A DNA stretch of 64,000 bases. Source: Chlorobaculum limnaeum. Lineage in GTDB: Bacteria; Bacteroidota; Chlorobiia; Chlorobiales; Chlorobiaceae. The notes beneath the pieces are model-generated. The model was given only the letters and a program-made list of their open reading frames with translations, was not told the origin of the DNA and made no database searches. Position 1 is the stretch's first letter. Each line of letters starts with the position of its first letter. Below are positions 19,162-28,012 of the stretch, piece by piece. The stretch covers positions 204,001 to 268,000 of the forward strand of contig NZ_CP017305.1 of the NCBI RefSeq assembly GCF_001747405.1, read 5' to 3'. A program made the position numbers and the translations under genes.

Positions 19162-19165
19162 TGTA
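19162..19165. repeat. Target-site duplication, right copy (4 bp, tgta)
   Basis: Second copy of tgta at the right end of the IS5-family element. Joining here to 17858 restores codons TGT AGT ATT AGA of the interrupted gene. Confidence 0.8.
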
Positions 19166-20048
19166 GTATTAGAGTGTATTGGCAGGATATTTCCGATCAA
19201 ATAATGCGCCCGTTTATGAAGGCGTATTCTGATCATTGCGAGTTTATTCAGACCAGCTTTGCTCTTTCCGATGATCCTGATACGCGAATCAGCATGAAAA
19301 CGCTGTTATGGGAAAAAGCTGTTGAAGAGGCAAAAGACAAACCTCTGGTGCTTCTTGATGGAGATACACTGGTTACAGGCGATGTGTCGCGTTATTTTGA
19401 AGAGCGTTTCGATATTGGCTTTACGGTAAAAGATGAGCAGGTGCCCAATAACAGTGGGGTCATTCTTGTGAAAACGCCAAAGAACAGTCGCCTGTTTTTT
19501 CAAAAATGGCGCGAACAGACCATAGCACTTCTTCGTGATCCTGAGCGGTATGATGAATCGATCAGATTGTGCGGTGGTATCGATCAGATGGCTTTTGTGA
19601 ATATAATCGGTTTTAAACGTGAAACCGGACGCTATAATGTTACTTATGGGAATATTCAATTGGTTGTGCAAACGTTTCCCTGTAGTGTGCTGAACCAGAC
19701 CCGTTCTGTTCCTGTTGTCCCGGAAGCGGTTATTTACCATTACAAGGGGGGATGGAGGCGCATATTGACAGATGGAGGGTTGTTTACCAGGAAACGTCCC
19801 AAAAAAGATAGTTTCGAAATGTATCTGCTTTACATGAAGACTTTTTTATCCGCAGTAAATAAAATTGTGGTACAACAGAAAAATTTTGATATTCGCAACA
19901 TGGGGGTGTTTTTGCCTTTTTATATAACGTCAGATGGGCGCGGGACTTTTGCTGGTTACACAAGGTACGTTATTTTTTATCGTCTTAATAAATTTCTCAT
20001 CAAGTTGTCAAGGCGAATATTTGGTAAAAAGAAATCAATATCAAGTCA

Positions 20049-20927
20049 TTAAAGGATATACCTCAGTGTGGTATTGAGTGAGCCAATGTCATATGAAAGT
20101 ATGTCATGATTAGTAGCCAGATCATGAGCCAGTATGGATGCTGCAGGCCCAGCCTGGATCCAGACAGCATCAAAATTCGTCGAGTTCAGAATTTTTGATT
20201 TGATCTCCTGATAATAGGTGTAGGCATCTTTTTCGGGCATGTCGATGTGGGTTATGCCTGATGCACCGGCTGCAAGCAATTTTGGTTCGAGTTCTCGGAA
20301 TGAGGGTGCCATCAGCGGAGTTTTTGGAGCGGCAATCAACAGGCGTTTTTTCTTGAAGAGCGTTACAAATAGCTCGAAAACCCTTTCCATCTGTGCTTTT
20401 TTGTACTCTTCAGTATAAAGCCCGAGCATGAAAAGCGTGGCGTCACCGAAAACAGATGGCTTTTTTTTGCCGAAAAGAATTCTGTAGCATTCATTGTAAA
20501 ACGCCCACTCGGCTTTTCTGGAAAGGATCCCAATGTCGTTTGGATCCCTCCAGGTTTCGAATCTGATATATTTTTTACTGGAACGTTCATATTGTAGAAC
20601 CCAGAAAATCTCGTTATTGCGCATGAATTCGTTGTTCATGCATACCAAAAGTCTCGAATCTTTTTCATAGAGAATCTGTTTGAGTCTGGCGCTCAGTTCC
20701 CTGTTTTTTTTCTGAAATGAAATTCCTCTTTCTAGTAGTGCTATCATGAGTTCTCCGTCTCCGAATCTTGATATTGAAACATTGCATTTGACGATCTTCT
20801 GCAATGTATCGATTCTGCTTAGAAGGTTTTGGCGATTGCTATGGCGGTACGGCATTCTGCGTGATTCAATGCGTGAGACCGATTTCAATCGCCAGCGGTT
20901 CATATGTTTATTATTGAAAAGGCTCAT
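20049..20927 (-). CDS. GT-D fold glycosyltransferase (DUF1792-type)
   Basis: A 292-residue protein with the pattern of the DUF1792/GT-D group: an early SISRFGDGELMIALL (about 52-66), a central region ending in PSVFGDATLF, and the C-terminal WIQAGPAASILAHDLA followed by SYDIGSLNTTL. In the known GT-D enzyme from streptococcal glycoprotein synthesis, the acidic DGE motif binds the sugar nucleotide. Here the setting is LPS/O-antigen synthesis. It is convergent with the split GT8-like gene, overlapping it by 4 bp. Family membership is judged by motif order only, and the donor is unknown. Confidence 0.72.
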   Translation of the reverse strand: MSLFNNKHMNRWRLKSVSRIESRRMPYRHSNRQNLLSRIDTLQKIVKCNVSISRFGDGELMIALLERGISFQKKNRELSARLKQILYEKDSRLLVCMNNEFMRNNEIFWVLQYERSSKKYIRFETWRDPNDIGILSRKAEWAFYNECYRILFGKKKPSVFGDATLFMLGLYTEEYKKAQMERVFELFVTLFKKKRLLIAAPKTPLMAPSFRELEPKLLAAGASGITHIDMPEKDAYTYYQEIKSKILNSTNFDAVWIQAGPAASILAHDLATNHDILSYDIGSLNTTLRYIL

Positions 20928-21000
20928 TGTAGTAAATGGTCGGGAGGTGAATATAACATGAAATAAATTAATTACGTTAGTTGCGTTTTCATCGTCTATT

Positions 21001-21999
21001 TTACAAGGGGATAAGATGCCTCAGTTTGAACTTGAGGTACTTTGAAAAGTCTGGTCGGTAATAGCGACAAAGAGGAGAAGATGCATACAGTTCTGCTACC
21101 TTTTTTCCGTGCTTCCGGTTATTTTTGCAGCAGTGCCACCATCTTCTGCTCATTTCACGTTCAAACTCTTCATTGGAAAACACTCCTGTTTGACGGTTGA
21201 TTTCCATCAAATGACGGAGCCAGCTTTCAGCATCGGGAAGATTAATATCCGTGCGGTTTTCCGCGATGGCGTGGTGAATCGCAAGCTGCTCGTCAGATGC
21301 CACGCTTATCAGTCGCTTCAGATAATCCGCTCGCAATGTTCTGGAGTTCGAGACCTGCATATCCGCTTTTCTGGCGCTTATCTGCCCCTCGTGCTCGCGG
21401 AAATGGAGCAACACTTCGCGCAGATTGGCGAAGCTGGTCAGGGGGGCGAGTTTCGTCCAGTAGTTGTAGTCCTGCGTGTAGACGAGATTGCCGGGATAGG
21501 GTTGCGCTTTGGCCAGCTCCGCGCGGATGATGACCGTCGGGTGAAAGAAGCAGGGGCTGAAAAGGAGCTGGATTTTAAGCTCCGGGTCGCTTGCCGCGTG
21601 CGTCCGGATGTTCCTGAGTTTGCCGTTTTTGATGAGGCGCATCCCCGTGCCCGAAACGCCGACTTCGGGGTGCTCGTCCATGAACCGCACCTGCCGTTCG
21701 AGCCGATCCGGCAGGCTGATGTCGTCGGCGTCCATGCGGGCAATGTACCGGCCACTGGCGAGCGCGATTCCCTGGTTGAGCACGTGCACGGTGCCTCTGT
21801 TCTCCGCGTTGGCCACGAGCACGATTCGCGGATCACCGTACGATCCAGCGATCTGGTGGCTCCGGTCGGTCGAGCCGTCGTCGATGACGAGAAACTCGAA
21901 ATCCACGAAGTTCTGCGCGAGGATGCTCTCGATAGCCTCCTTCAGGTAGCGCTCCCCGTTGTGCACGGGCATGAGAACGGTGACGGCGGGCTGTGGCAT
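21001..21999 (-). CDS. GT2 glycosyltransferase
   Basis: This 332-residue GT-A enzyme opens with VTVLMPVHNGERYLKEAIES (about 6-25), then FLVIDDGSTDRS and RYIARMDADDISLPDRL, and has the ...QPYPGNLVYTQDYNYW region typical of the WsaE/SpsA-like GT2 group. Its ATG follows the TGA of the upstream GT4 gene with no gap, so the two are probably co-translated. It should act on a lipid-linked glycan in the cytoplasm. The specific linkage is unknown. Confidence 0.88.
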   Translation of the reverse strand: MPQPAVTVLMPVHNGERYLKEAIESILAQNFVDFEFLVIDDGSTDRSHQIAGSYGDPRIVLVANAENRGTVHVLNQGIALASGRYIARMDADDISLPDRLERQVRFMDEHPEVGVSGTGMRLIKNGKLRNIRTHAASDPELKIQLLFSPCFFHPTVIIRAELAKAQPYPGNLVYTQDYNYWTKLAPLTSFANLREVLLHFREHEGQISARKADMQVSNSRTLRADYLKRLISVASDEQLAIHHAIAENRTDINLPDAESWLRHLMEINRQTGVFSNEEFEREMSRRWWHCCKNNRKHGKKVAELYASSPLCRYYRPDFSKYLKFKLRHLIPL

Positions 22000-23175
22000 T
22001 CACTGCTCCTGTTCGGCCATGCTGAGAATCCGGGTGGTCATGCTCGTGCCGGAGAACTGTTCGAGCACGAACTCGCGGCCTTTCCGGCCCATTTCGCGCG
22101 CCTTCTCTGGATCGTCGAGCAAGGTGCAGATGCTTCGCTTCAACGCCTCCTGGTCGCCGTTCGGCACGACGAATCCCGTTTCCCCGTCACGCACCCCTTC
22201 CGGCAGGCCGCCCGTGGTGCTGGCGATGACCGGAATTTCGCAGGCGCTCGCCTCGGGGATCACCCTCGGCAACCCCTCCTCCTGATAGAACGGGCAGTAA
22301 ACCGGCTCGGAGGTGAGCACGAATATGTCCGAAGCTTGCAGGATTTTCGGCAGTTCGCGGTTATCGACCGGCGGCTGGAAGAGGATGCGATCTTCGAGAT
22401 TCAGCTCCTTGACAAGCGCGTCGAGCCGCAGGGATTCCGGTTCATCCCGCCTGGAGACGATCATGCAGGCGAGATCGGGATAGCGATCTCGCAGGGCGGC
22501 CACGGCCATGATGACATGACGGAACCCCTTGACGGCCATCATCCGGCCCACGGTGACGAGCAGCTTGCACTCCGGCGCGATGCCGAACTGCTTGCGCAGC
22601 GCTTTTTTCTTTTCCGGGTCGCGCTCCGGCGTGAATACGTCCGTCAGCACATTGCAGTCGAGCACGAGGGTTGGGCAGCGCAGCGCCGGGTACATCGAGC
22701 GGGCGATGAGGTCGAGCGACTTGCTGACCGGCATGAAGAGATCGACCGAGCGGTAAATCCGGTTGATTTTTTCGAGCACCTTGCGCTTTCTCGGAAAGAC
22801 GTGTTTGGTGACGTCCGTGCCGTGCGAGGCGCAATAAATCCTGAAGCGGAAGAGCGGCTTGAGGTGGTGGATCACTTGCAGGTCGTCCCAGGTCGCGGCG
22901 ACGACAATCAGCTCCTTGCGGGTCGCCATGTATTTAAGCAGCGTCGGCAAGCGGTAGAGCCAGTGGAGCTTCTGCCAGTCGTGTCCGGCGATGTAGCGCA
23001 CCTCTCGCGTCGAACGAACCCCCTTTTTCTTGTGGCTCCGGGTCAGATGCGTCAGCACGACGGCTTCGTAACCGTTTGCGGTCAGCGTTTTCAGCAGGTT
23101 CTCCGCCCAGAGCGCGATGCCGCCCATGAATGGTGGATATTCCGAGCAGAGTATGACGAATGTTTTGTTCTTCAT
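22000..23175 (-). CDS. GT4 family glycosyltransferase
   Basis: A GT-B enzyme of 391 residues beginning MKNKTFVILCSEYPPFMGGI at 23175. The longer frame to 23331 adds 52 residues that look like out-of-frame coding sequence. Motifs include HGTDVTK, VGRMMAVKGFRHVIMAV and the C-terminal FYQEEGLPRVIPEASACEIP (E...E pattern) with ASTTGGLPEGVRDG. The start ATG overlaps (ATGA) the stop of an older, decayed gene upstream, which points to a former tight operon GT9 - lost gene - GT4 - GT2. Acceptor and donor are unknown. Confidence 0.88.
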   Translation of the reverse strand: MKNKTFVILCSEYPPFMGGIALWAENLLKTLTANGYEAVVLTHLTRSHKKKGVRSTREVRYIAGHDWQKLHWLYRLPTLLKYMATRKELIVVAATWDDLQVIHHLKPLFRFRIYCASHGTDVTKHVFPRKRKVLEKINRIYRSVDLFMPVSKSLDLIARSMYPALRCPTLVLDCNVLTDVFTPERDPEKKKALRKQFGIAPECKLLVTVGRMMAVKGFRHVIMAVAALRDRYPDLACMIVSRRDEPESLRLDALVKELNLEDRILFQPPVDNRELPKILQASDIFVLTSEPVYCPFYQEEGLPRVIPEASACEIPVIASTTGGLPEGVRDGETGFVVPNGDQEALKRSICTLLDDPEKAREMGRKGREFVLEQFSGTSMTTRILSMAEQEQ

Positions 23176-23625
23176 CGGACCGTTTTGCCGTTGCCGATGC
23201 CGTCCACTATCGCGATCCAGCGTCTGTCGTCGAGATATGCCATGGATGAAGGGGCCATTCGGGTATCGCTCGATTAGGGTTTCATGGTTTACCGGGTGGC
23301 TTTCTTTGCTGTATTCGCCACCGGATGGCATTGGAGTTCGTCCACCAGCGCGATCCAGCGGCTATCGGGCATGCGGTGCGGATCGACGGTGTGCATCGCC
23401 CTGCCGTTCCAGACCTCGCTCCCTTCCTGTAACACCGGAGTGTCGGAAACCGGCTCCTCGCGGTAGGACGTTGAATCAGCTCGGTGATGCGGATGCCCCA
23501 CGCCTTGCTGCCGTAACGGGGCCAGTCGTCCTGCGCGGAGCGGGAGGGCGATAATGCCGAGAACGAGGGTCATGTGCCGGGGCGATGCTTGATCGGAGAA
23601 ATTGTGCTCATTAATTTAGGCGATT
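23176..23625 (-). pseudogene. Decayed gene of unknown family between GT9 and GT4
   Basis: No single frame is open across this 450-bp gap, but pieces look like real protein. One minus-strand frame reads MSTISPIKHRPGT then a stop, and the same frame later AQDDWPRYGSKAWGIRITEL. Another frame reads VLQEGSEVWNGRAMHTVDPH and DSRWIALVDEL. A third, ending at 23174, reads DDRRWIAIVDGIGNGKTVR and a stop that overlaps the start of the GT4 gene. The motif D-x-RWIA-x-VD thus occurs twice. I read this as a frameshifted and partly duplicated relic of an operon gene. I do not recognise the family. Confidence 0.5.
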
Positions 23626-24723
23626 TCACGCTTCTTTCCCAATGGCGCGGCCCATGAGCCGCCGCACGGCGCTGGCGACTTCGCCCGGCTCGATGCCGCT
23701 CACTTCGCCGGTCGGCGAGATGACGATCTCGAACGGAATGGCGTAGGGGCCGAAACGCGAAATGTCCTGCGGCGCTTCGCGGTACAGCCCTGCGACCGGC
23801 GTACCGGTTGCCGAGGCGACGTGCACCATCGAGGTATCGGGTGTCACCAGCAGCCGCAGCTTCGAGACGATTCGGCTCGCTTCGTAGAGATTCCGGGTCG
23901 GCGGCGAGGCGATGACGTTCCGGCAGCGCGTTTCGAGGCGGCGTTTGGCGTCCACATCTTCCGGGCCGGAGAGCACTACGAAGCGCTCGCCGGGGAAGCG
24001 TTCGAGCAGCGCCTGCCACTTCGCCTCCGTCCAGAGCCGGTTCGGCTGGCCCGCGCTGAGGTTGACGCCGATGGGCGCGCTCGCCCCGATCTCGCCCAGA
24101 AACGCCGTCAGCTCCTCCGAAACCGGCATGGCGGGAAGCGACGGGCGACACGCCTCCGCATCTGCCGTGACGCCGAGCAGCGGCAGGAGGGCGCAGTTCT
24201 TCGCCGCCATGTGGCTGTGGAACTCAAGGTCGAGGAGTCGGTCGTAAAGGCCCTCGTGGAACGGGTTTTTGTGCCCCACCTTGAAGCGGGCGCGGATGAG
24301 CACCGACTGGAGCAGGAAGTGCGTCGAGGGGTGATCCTTGGTGTTGAAGAGCAGGTCGAACTTCCGCCAAAGCACCTCCCGGAAATAGCGCCGGGGCTGT
24401 TTCTTGACGAGATGCACCGCCGTGAGCTGCGGGTCGTTCATGAAGAAGCTCGCCGAGGCGCGGCTGAAGGCGATGAGGTGAATTTCGAGATCGGGAAACG
24501 CCTGCCGCAGATTCCTGACCAGCGGCGTGAGCAGCACGCAGTCGCCGAGCTTCTCCTGCGCGAGGATGGCGACGGAGCGCAACGGCCCGCTGAATTCAGC
24601 GCTGCCGCTTCGGGCAGGCGCGAGGCGTTGCAGCGAGCGGGCGAAAAGCTGGCGGAACTGCCGCTTCTTCTTTTTTCGGGGCTTCATTTCCGGGCTGGTT
24701 TTCCGGGCGGCATCCGTCGTCAT
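23626..24723 (-). CDS. Glycosyltransferase family 9 (heptosyltransferase-like)
   Basis: The protein has the GT9 pattern: SVAILAQEKLGDCVLLTPLV near the N-terminus, FDLLFNTKDHPSTH, IGVNLSAGQPNRLWTEAKW, and the donor-binding LLVTPDTSMVHVASATGTPV near the C-terminus. GT9 enzymes such as WaaC/WaaF/WaaQ add heptose to the inner core of LPS. The ATG at 24723 (MTTDAARK) is preferred, but a TTG at 24765 in the same frame is possible. The first 40 residues are rich in Lys/Arg and lie before the conserved fold. It is divergent from the gene starting at 24847. Confidence 0.85.
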   Translation of the reverse strand: MTTDAARKTSPEMKPRKKKKRQFRQLFARSLQRLAPARSGSAEFSGPLRSVAILAQEKLGDCVLLTPLVRNLRQAFPDLEIHLIAFSRASASFFMNDPQLTAVHLVKKQPRRYFREVLWRKFDLLFNTKDHPSTHFLLQSVLIRARFKVGHKNPFHEGLYDRLLDLEFHSHMAAKNCALLPLLGVTADAEACRPSLPAMPVSEELTAFLGEIGASAPIGVNLSAGQPNRLWTEAKWQALLERFPGERFVVLSGPEDVDAKRRLETRCRNVIASPPTRNLYEASRIVSKLRLLVTPDTSMVHVASATGTPVAGLYREAPQDISRFGPYAIPFEIVISPTGEVSGIEPGEVASAVRRLMGRAIGKEA

Positions 24724-24846
24724 TGATTTTCGGGATTTTTCGTCATCGACTTCGTTATCGAGCAATCAATGTACGCCATTTTTTATCTTTATGCAGGTTC
24801 ATCGATTTTCCCGGCAGTCATCTGTTATGCAGTAATCAGTTCAACC

Positions 24847-25605
24847 ATGAGCGTGAAGAAAAAGCTGGTCGTGGTGCTTGGCTCCAAGCTGGGCGCGGAT
24901 ATTCCTCTGGGCGACGCGGTGTATTGCGCCAACGGCGCTATCGGTTACTACGCGGAGACGGTCAGCCGTTTTCCGAGCGTGGTGAGTGTCATGAATCCGG
25001 ATGTGATCCATCCTAAAGGGTTCAGGGAAGGGGCGCCAGACAGAGAGTTGAATCAGCGGCAGTTTCAGATGGTCATCGCCTCACGGCCCGACAAAATGAT
25101 TCTGACAAGAACCGGTCATTTTGAATTTCTGAAGGAAACGCTTGCCGGGGCCGGGTTCACATCTCCCGTGGAGGCTGTTCCGGCGCAAGAGCGGCGGGCG
25201 CTGGTCGGCAAATTCAGCGGCTGTTACGATCCGATTGTCACGAGCGATTTTTTCCGCTTGCCGCTGGACAAGAAAATCCGCTACGCCGGTTCGCTGGCAA
25301 GCACCTTTCTGAAGAGGATACTCAATAAACGCAAGCCTTGCGGGTCGGCGTTCAGGCCTTCGACGGGCATTCTCGCGCTCGTGCTGGCTATCGCCGAGCA
25401 TGGGCGGGATGCTGACTACGTCATTTGCGGTATCGGTGTCCGGAAAAGGGACGAATACCTCAATGGCAAGCAGCTAAAAGGGCGTGATCTTCCACAGCAT
25501 GTCTTCGCCGACGTCAAGGTGCTCCGCAAGCTTGCCCGTCGATACAATCTCTTCACCACCGAGCCTGAGCTGGAGCACCTCGTTCCGCGTTATCGCCCCG
25601 CTTGA
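24847..25605 (+). CDS. Uncharacterised protein, possible sialyltransferase-like fold
   Basis: The protein of 252 residues starts at ATG 24847 (MSVKKKLVVVLGSKLGADIP); the 26 extra residues from 24769 are not conserved-looking. The order of a Rossmann-like start (LVVVLGSKLG), PSTGILALVLAIAEHG, VICGIGV, and a C-terminal HVFADVKVLRKLARRY followed by LFTTEPELEHL recalls GT29/GT42-type sialyltransferases, where PSTG and an H-x-F-x-D pattern occur. This is pattern recognition only. It sits alone on the plus strand among minus-strand glycosyltransferases, which supports a sugar-related role. Confidence 0.45.
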   Translation: MSVKKKLVVVLGSKLGADIPLGDAVYCANGAIGYYAETVSRFPSVVSVMNPDVIHPKGFREGAPDRELNQRQFQMVIASRPDKMILTRTGHFEFLKETLAGAGFTSPVEAVPAQERRALVGKFSGCYDPIVTSDFFRLPLDKKIRYAGSLASTFLKRILNKRKPCGSAFRPSTGILALVLAIAEHGRDADYVICGIGVRKRDEYLNGKQLKGRDLPQHVFADVKVLRKLARRYNLFTTEPELEHLVPRYRPA

Positions 25606-25629
25606 CCGCTCGCCGCGTTTTTCCTCTGA

Positions 25630-26742
25630 CTATTTCCGTCCGGCTTTTTCGGCGAGTTTCTGTTTCAAATGCTTTTCGAGGTTGTCGACCATGATCGGGA
25701 TCGTGAACTGCGTTTCGACGCGCTCACGCCCGGCTTTGCCGTATGCGGCGAGAAGCGCGGGGTTGTCGATGATCTTTTCGATTGCCTCGGCGATGGCCGC
25801 CGGATCTTTCGGCGGGATGATGAGGCCGGTGTCGCAGTCGAGGCTCTCCGCGCTCGCGCCCATCAGCTCGCGTGCGCCGTTCACGTCGGTGGCGACGACC
25901 GGCTTTTGCATGGCCATCGCCTCCATCACTACGTTGGGCATTCCTTCAAATAGCGACGCCAGCACGAACAGGTCGCACCCTTTGAGGCACGGGTAGATGT
26001 CGGGCGTGAAGCCGAGAAAGATGAACGAGGCTTCGAGGCCGAGCGCCTTGACGCGGTTTTTCAGCTCGATTTCGAGTTTGCCTTCGCCGGAGATGGCGAA
26101 GATGAGGTCGCCGCGCTTGCGTTGCAGCATGGAGGCGGCCTCGATCAGGTACTCGAATCCTTTCTGTTTCGAGAGGCGTCCGGCGCTGTAGATGATCTTC
26201 TTGCCGGGAAAGCGCGAGGCGAACTCGTATGGCGTGACGTTGCCGGGAATGACGAGGCCGTTATAGATCACCTTGACGAAATCGTCATCGAACCAGCCGT
26301 ATCCGGCATATGCCTCGCGGATGGTGTGGCTGTTGGTGATGATGCCGTCCGTCAGGCGGGTGAGCGTGAGCTTGTGCTTCCACTTCCTGCTGCACAGCAA
26401 CATGCCGTGCCGAGCCAGCACCACGGGTCGCCCGACGAGCCGCGCGGCCAGCCCGGCGACGCGCACATCCTTGTTGAGGTTGCAGATCAAGACGTCGGTC
26501 TGGTGGCGCTTCATCCACGCAGCGATTTTCAGCGTCGCCAGCGGGCTGAAGTCGCCGCGAATTTCCAACACTTCGGTGCGGACGCCGCGCCCGGAGGCGT
26601 ATTGCAACAGCCGCGAGTTGCGCTTGCTGGCGAGCACTACGTTATGGCCGCGATCGGTCAAGCCTTTGGCGGCGTTGACCATCCACTTTTCGCCGCCGCC
26701 AAACTTGTTGCGGCCGATGGAGTTGATAAAGAGTATGTTCAT
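25630..26742 (-). CDS. GT4 family glycosyltransferase
   Basis: The 370-residue GT-B enzyme begins MNILFINSIGRNKFGGGEKW, a WaaG-like GT4 opening. The C-terminal domain shows YSAGRLSKQKGFEYLIEA, LFVLASLFEGMPNVVMEAMA and VATDVNGARELM, matching the EX7E pattern of retaining enzymes. Its start overlaps the stop of the next upstream gene by 4 bp (ATGA), so it is the second gene of a pair. The protein resembles its two neighbours at 26739 and 28628, suggesting family expansion within the locus. The sugar is unknown; a hexose on the LPS core is likely by analogy. Confidence 0.88.
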   Translation of the reverse strand: MNILFINSIGRNKFGGGEKWMVNAAKGLTDRGHNVVLASKRNSRLLQYASGRGVRTEVLEIRGDFSPLATLKIAAWMKRHQTDVLICNLNKDVRVAGLAARLVGRPVVLARHGMLLCSRKWKHKLTLTRLTDGIITNSHTIREAYAGYGWFDDDFVKVIYNGLVIPGNVTPYEFASRFPGKKIIYSAGRLSKQKGFEYLIEAASMLQRKRGDLIFAISGEGKLEIELKNRVKALGLEASFIFLGFTPDIYPCLKGCDLFVLASLFEGMPNVVMEAMAMQKPVVATDVNGARELMGASAESLDCDTGLIIPPKDPAAIAEAIEKIIDNPALLAAYGKAGRERVETQFTIPIMVDNLEKHLKQKLAEKAGRK

Positions 26743-27821
26743 TTGCCTTTTTTTCGATCGAGGATTGCTGAACAGAACTCGAGCAGGTCGTTTCGCATCC
26801 GCTCGATCGAGAATCTCTGCATTATCGTCTCGTGCGCGTTTGCCGCGACTGAGGCGACTTTGCCGGGGTTTTTGTAAAGCTCGCTGAATATCTCTGCAAG
26901 CCGTTTTTCGTCACCGTACCGGACAAGAAAGCCATTCCTGCCATCATCGATCAGTTCGTCGGCTCCGCCCGATAATGTGCTGATCGGTGCGCAATAAAGC
27001 GCCATGCTTTCAAGAAGCACGTTGGCCAGACCTTCGGATGTCGATGCCGAGACAAACAGGTCGCAAGCGCGCATCATGGGGTAGGGGTTGGCCAGATGGC
27101 CGGTAAAATGCACCCGACCGGAGAGGCCAAAATCGGCCGCAAGCTTTTCGAGCGACTTCTGCTCAGGCCCCGTTCCGGCGATGACGAGTCCTGAATCCGC
27201 GAACTCGTCGCTTTCTGCGCAAAAGCGGGCGAACGAGCGAATCAGGTAGTCGAATCCTTTGCGCGGAATGAGCGCTCCGGCAGCGCCGATCGTGAACGGA
27301 AAGGGTTTTTCACAGGGTAGTCTGGAGTCCGATTCCAGTTTGTCCCGGTCGATGCCATTGTAGATCACCCCGATCTTGCCGGTGTCAAGCCATGAGGTCA
27401 TGCCAAGTGTCTGGCGGATTTTGTCGGCATTGACGATGATGCCATCCGTCAGCCAGCCGTAGATCAGCCGCTGAACCGGCGTGTTCTTCAGCGGGCGGTC
27501 GATGCCGAGACGGAGGATGTTTGCGGCTCCGGTGAGGCGGCAGACAAGACCGGCAAGCACGTAATCCTTTCGTTTCGTCGGGATTATGACATCGATGTTT
27601 TTCTGGCGGACGAGCCTGGCAAGACTGAAGATGGTGAGAAGATCGAATTCCCAGCGGAATGGCAGGCGGACTTTTCCGACTTCGAAGCGGTCGCCTATTG
27701 CGGGGTCGCGATACGCGAGCATCACCAAGTGTTCACCAGCGAGGGATTCGGCGGCCATTCTGGTCCATTTTTCGTTGCCGCCCCATCCGCGGCTCGCGGA
27801 GTTCAGGAAGAGGAAATTCAT
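26739..27821 (-). CDS. GT4 family glycosyltransferase
   Basis: 360 residues from ATG 27821 (MNFLFLNSASRGWGGNEKW). The ORF extends upstream to 27872, but those 17 residues do not resemble the paralogs. It has ILRLGIDRP, IIVNADKIRQ, VIYNGIDRDKL, GAAGALIPRKGFDYLIRSFA, LFVSASTSEGLANVLLESMA and LSGGADELIDDGRNGF. It is close in plan and motif to the gene at 28628-29698, and clearly paralogous. It is translationally coupled to the following GT4. Confidence 0.88.
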   Translation of the reverse strand: MNFLFLNSASRGWGGNEKWTRMAAESLAGEHLVMLAYRDPAIGDRFEVGKVRLPFRWEFDLLTIFSLARLVRQKNIDVIIPTKRKDYVLAGLVCRLTGAANILRLGIDRPLKNTPVQRLIYGWLTDGIIVNADKIRQTLGMTSWLDTGKIGVIYNGIDRDKLESDSRLPCEKPFPFTIGAAGALIPRKGFDYLIRSFARFCAESDEFADSGLVIAGTGPEQKSLEKLAADFGLSGRVHFTGHLANPYPMMRACDLFVSASTSEGLANVLLESMALYCAPISTLSGGADELIDDGRNGFLVRYGDEKRLAEIFSELYKNPGKVASVAANAHETIMQRFSIERMRNDLLEFCSAILDRKKGK

Positions 27822-28012
27822 GCCATGCGGTAAATCATTCAGGCAGTGTCCGTCATGAACACTGGCTTCCAAGATAAGAATTCGTCAGAATTTTCAGTTT
27901 GGCGATGTGGTTACGGAGCGATGTATTTGCCTGAATCGGAGAATTTTGTTACGATAGGGTTAATTTTTTCAGCGCTACCAATATCATAAAAGCATCGTGA
28001 CTGTATCGTACC

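Larger units (their letters stand above)
17759..20052 (+). pseudogene. GT8-like sugar transferase gene split by an IS5-family element
   Basis: ATG 17759 begins MKLQFVVSAYGDKYAGM, followed by LLTTVYSILSSQSSPC to codon 33 at 17857. The IS then intervenes (17859-19161). After it the frame continues SIRVYWQDISDQIM, LLDGDTLVTGD (metal-binding DGD) and VPNNSGVILV, ending at 20052. Deleting the IS and one copy of the 4-bp duplication tgta gives the continuous VYSILSSQSSPCSIRVYWQD. The product would be a soluble GT-A fold nucleotide-sugar transferase of roughly 330 residues. The open frame from TTG 19117 includes the IS end and is not a natural start. The 3' end meets the next gene tail to tail with a 4-bp overlap. 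Confidence 0.85.

Noticed and set aside
21109-23277. A 722-codon plus-strand frame opposite GT2 and GT4 genes
   Set aside because: Antisense shadow; the minus-strand proteins have full, ordered family motifs.
24769-24846. N-terminal extension of the sialyltransferase-like protein
   Set aside because: Unlikely residues and overlap with the divergent gene's leader; the ATG at 24847 fits better.
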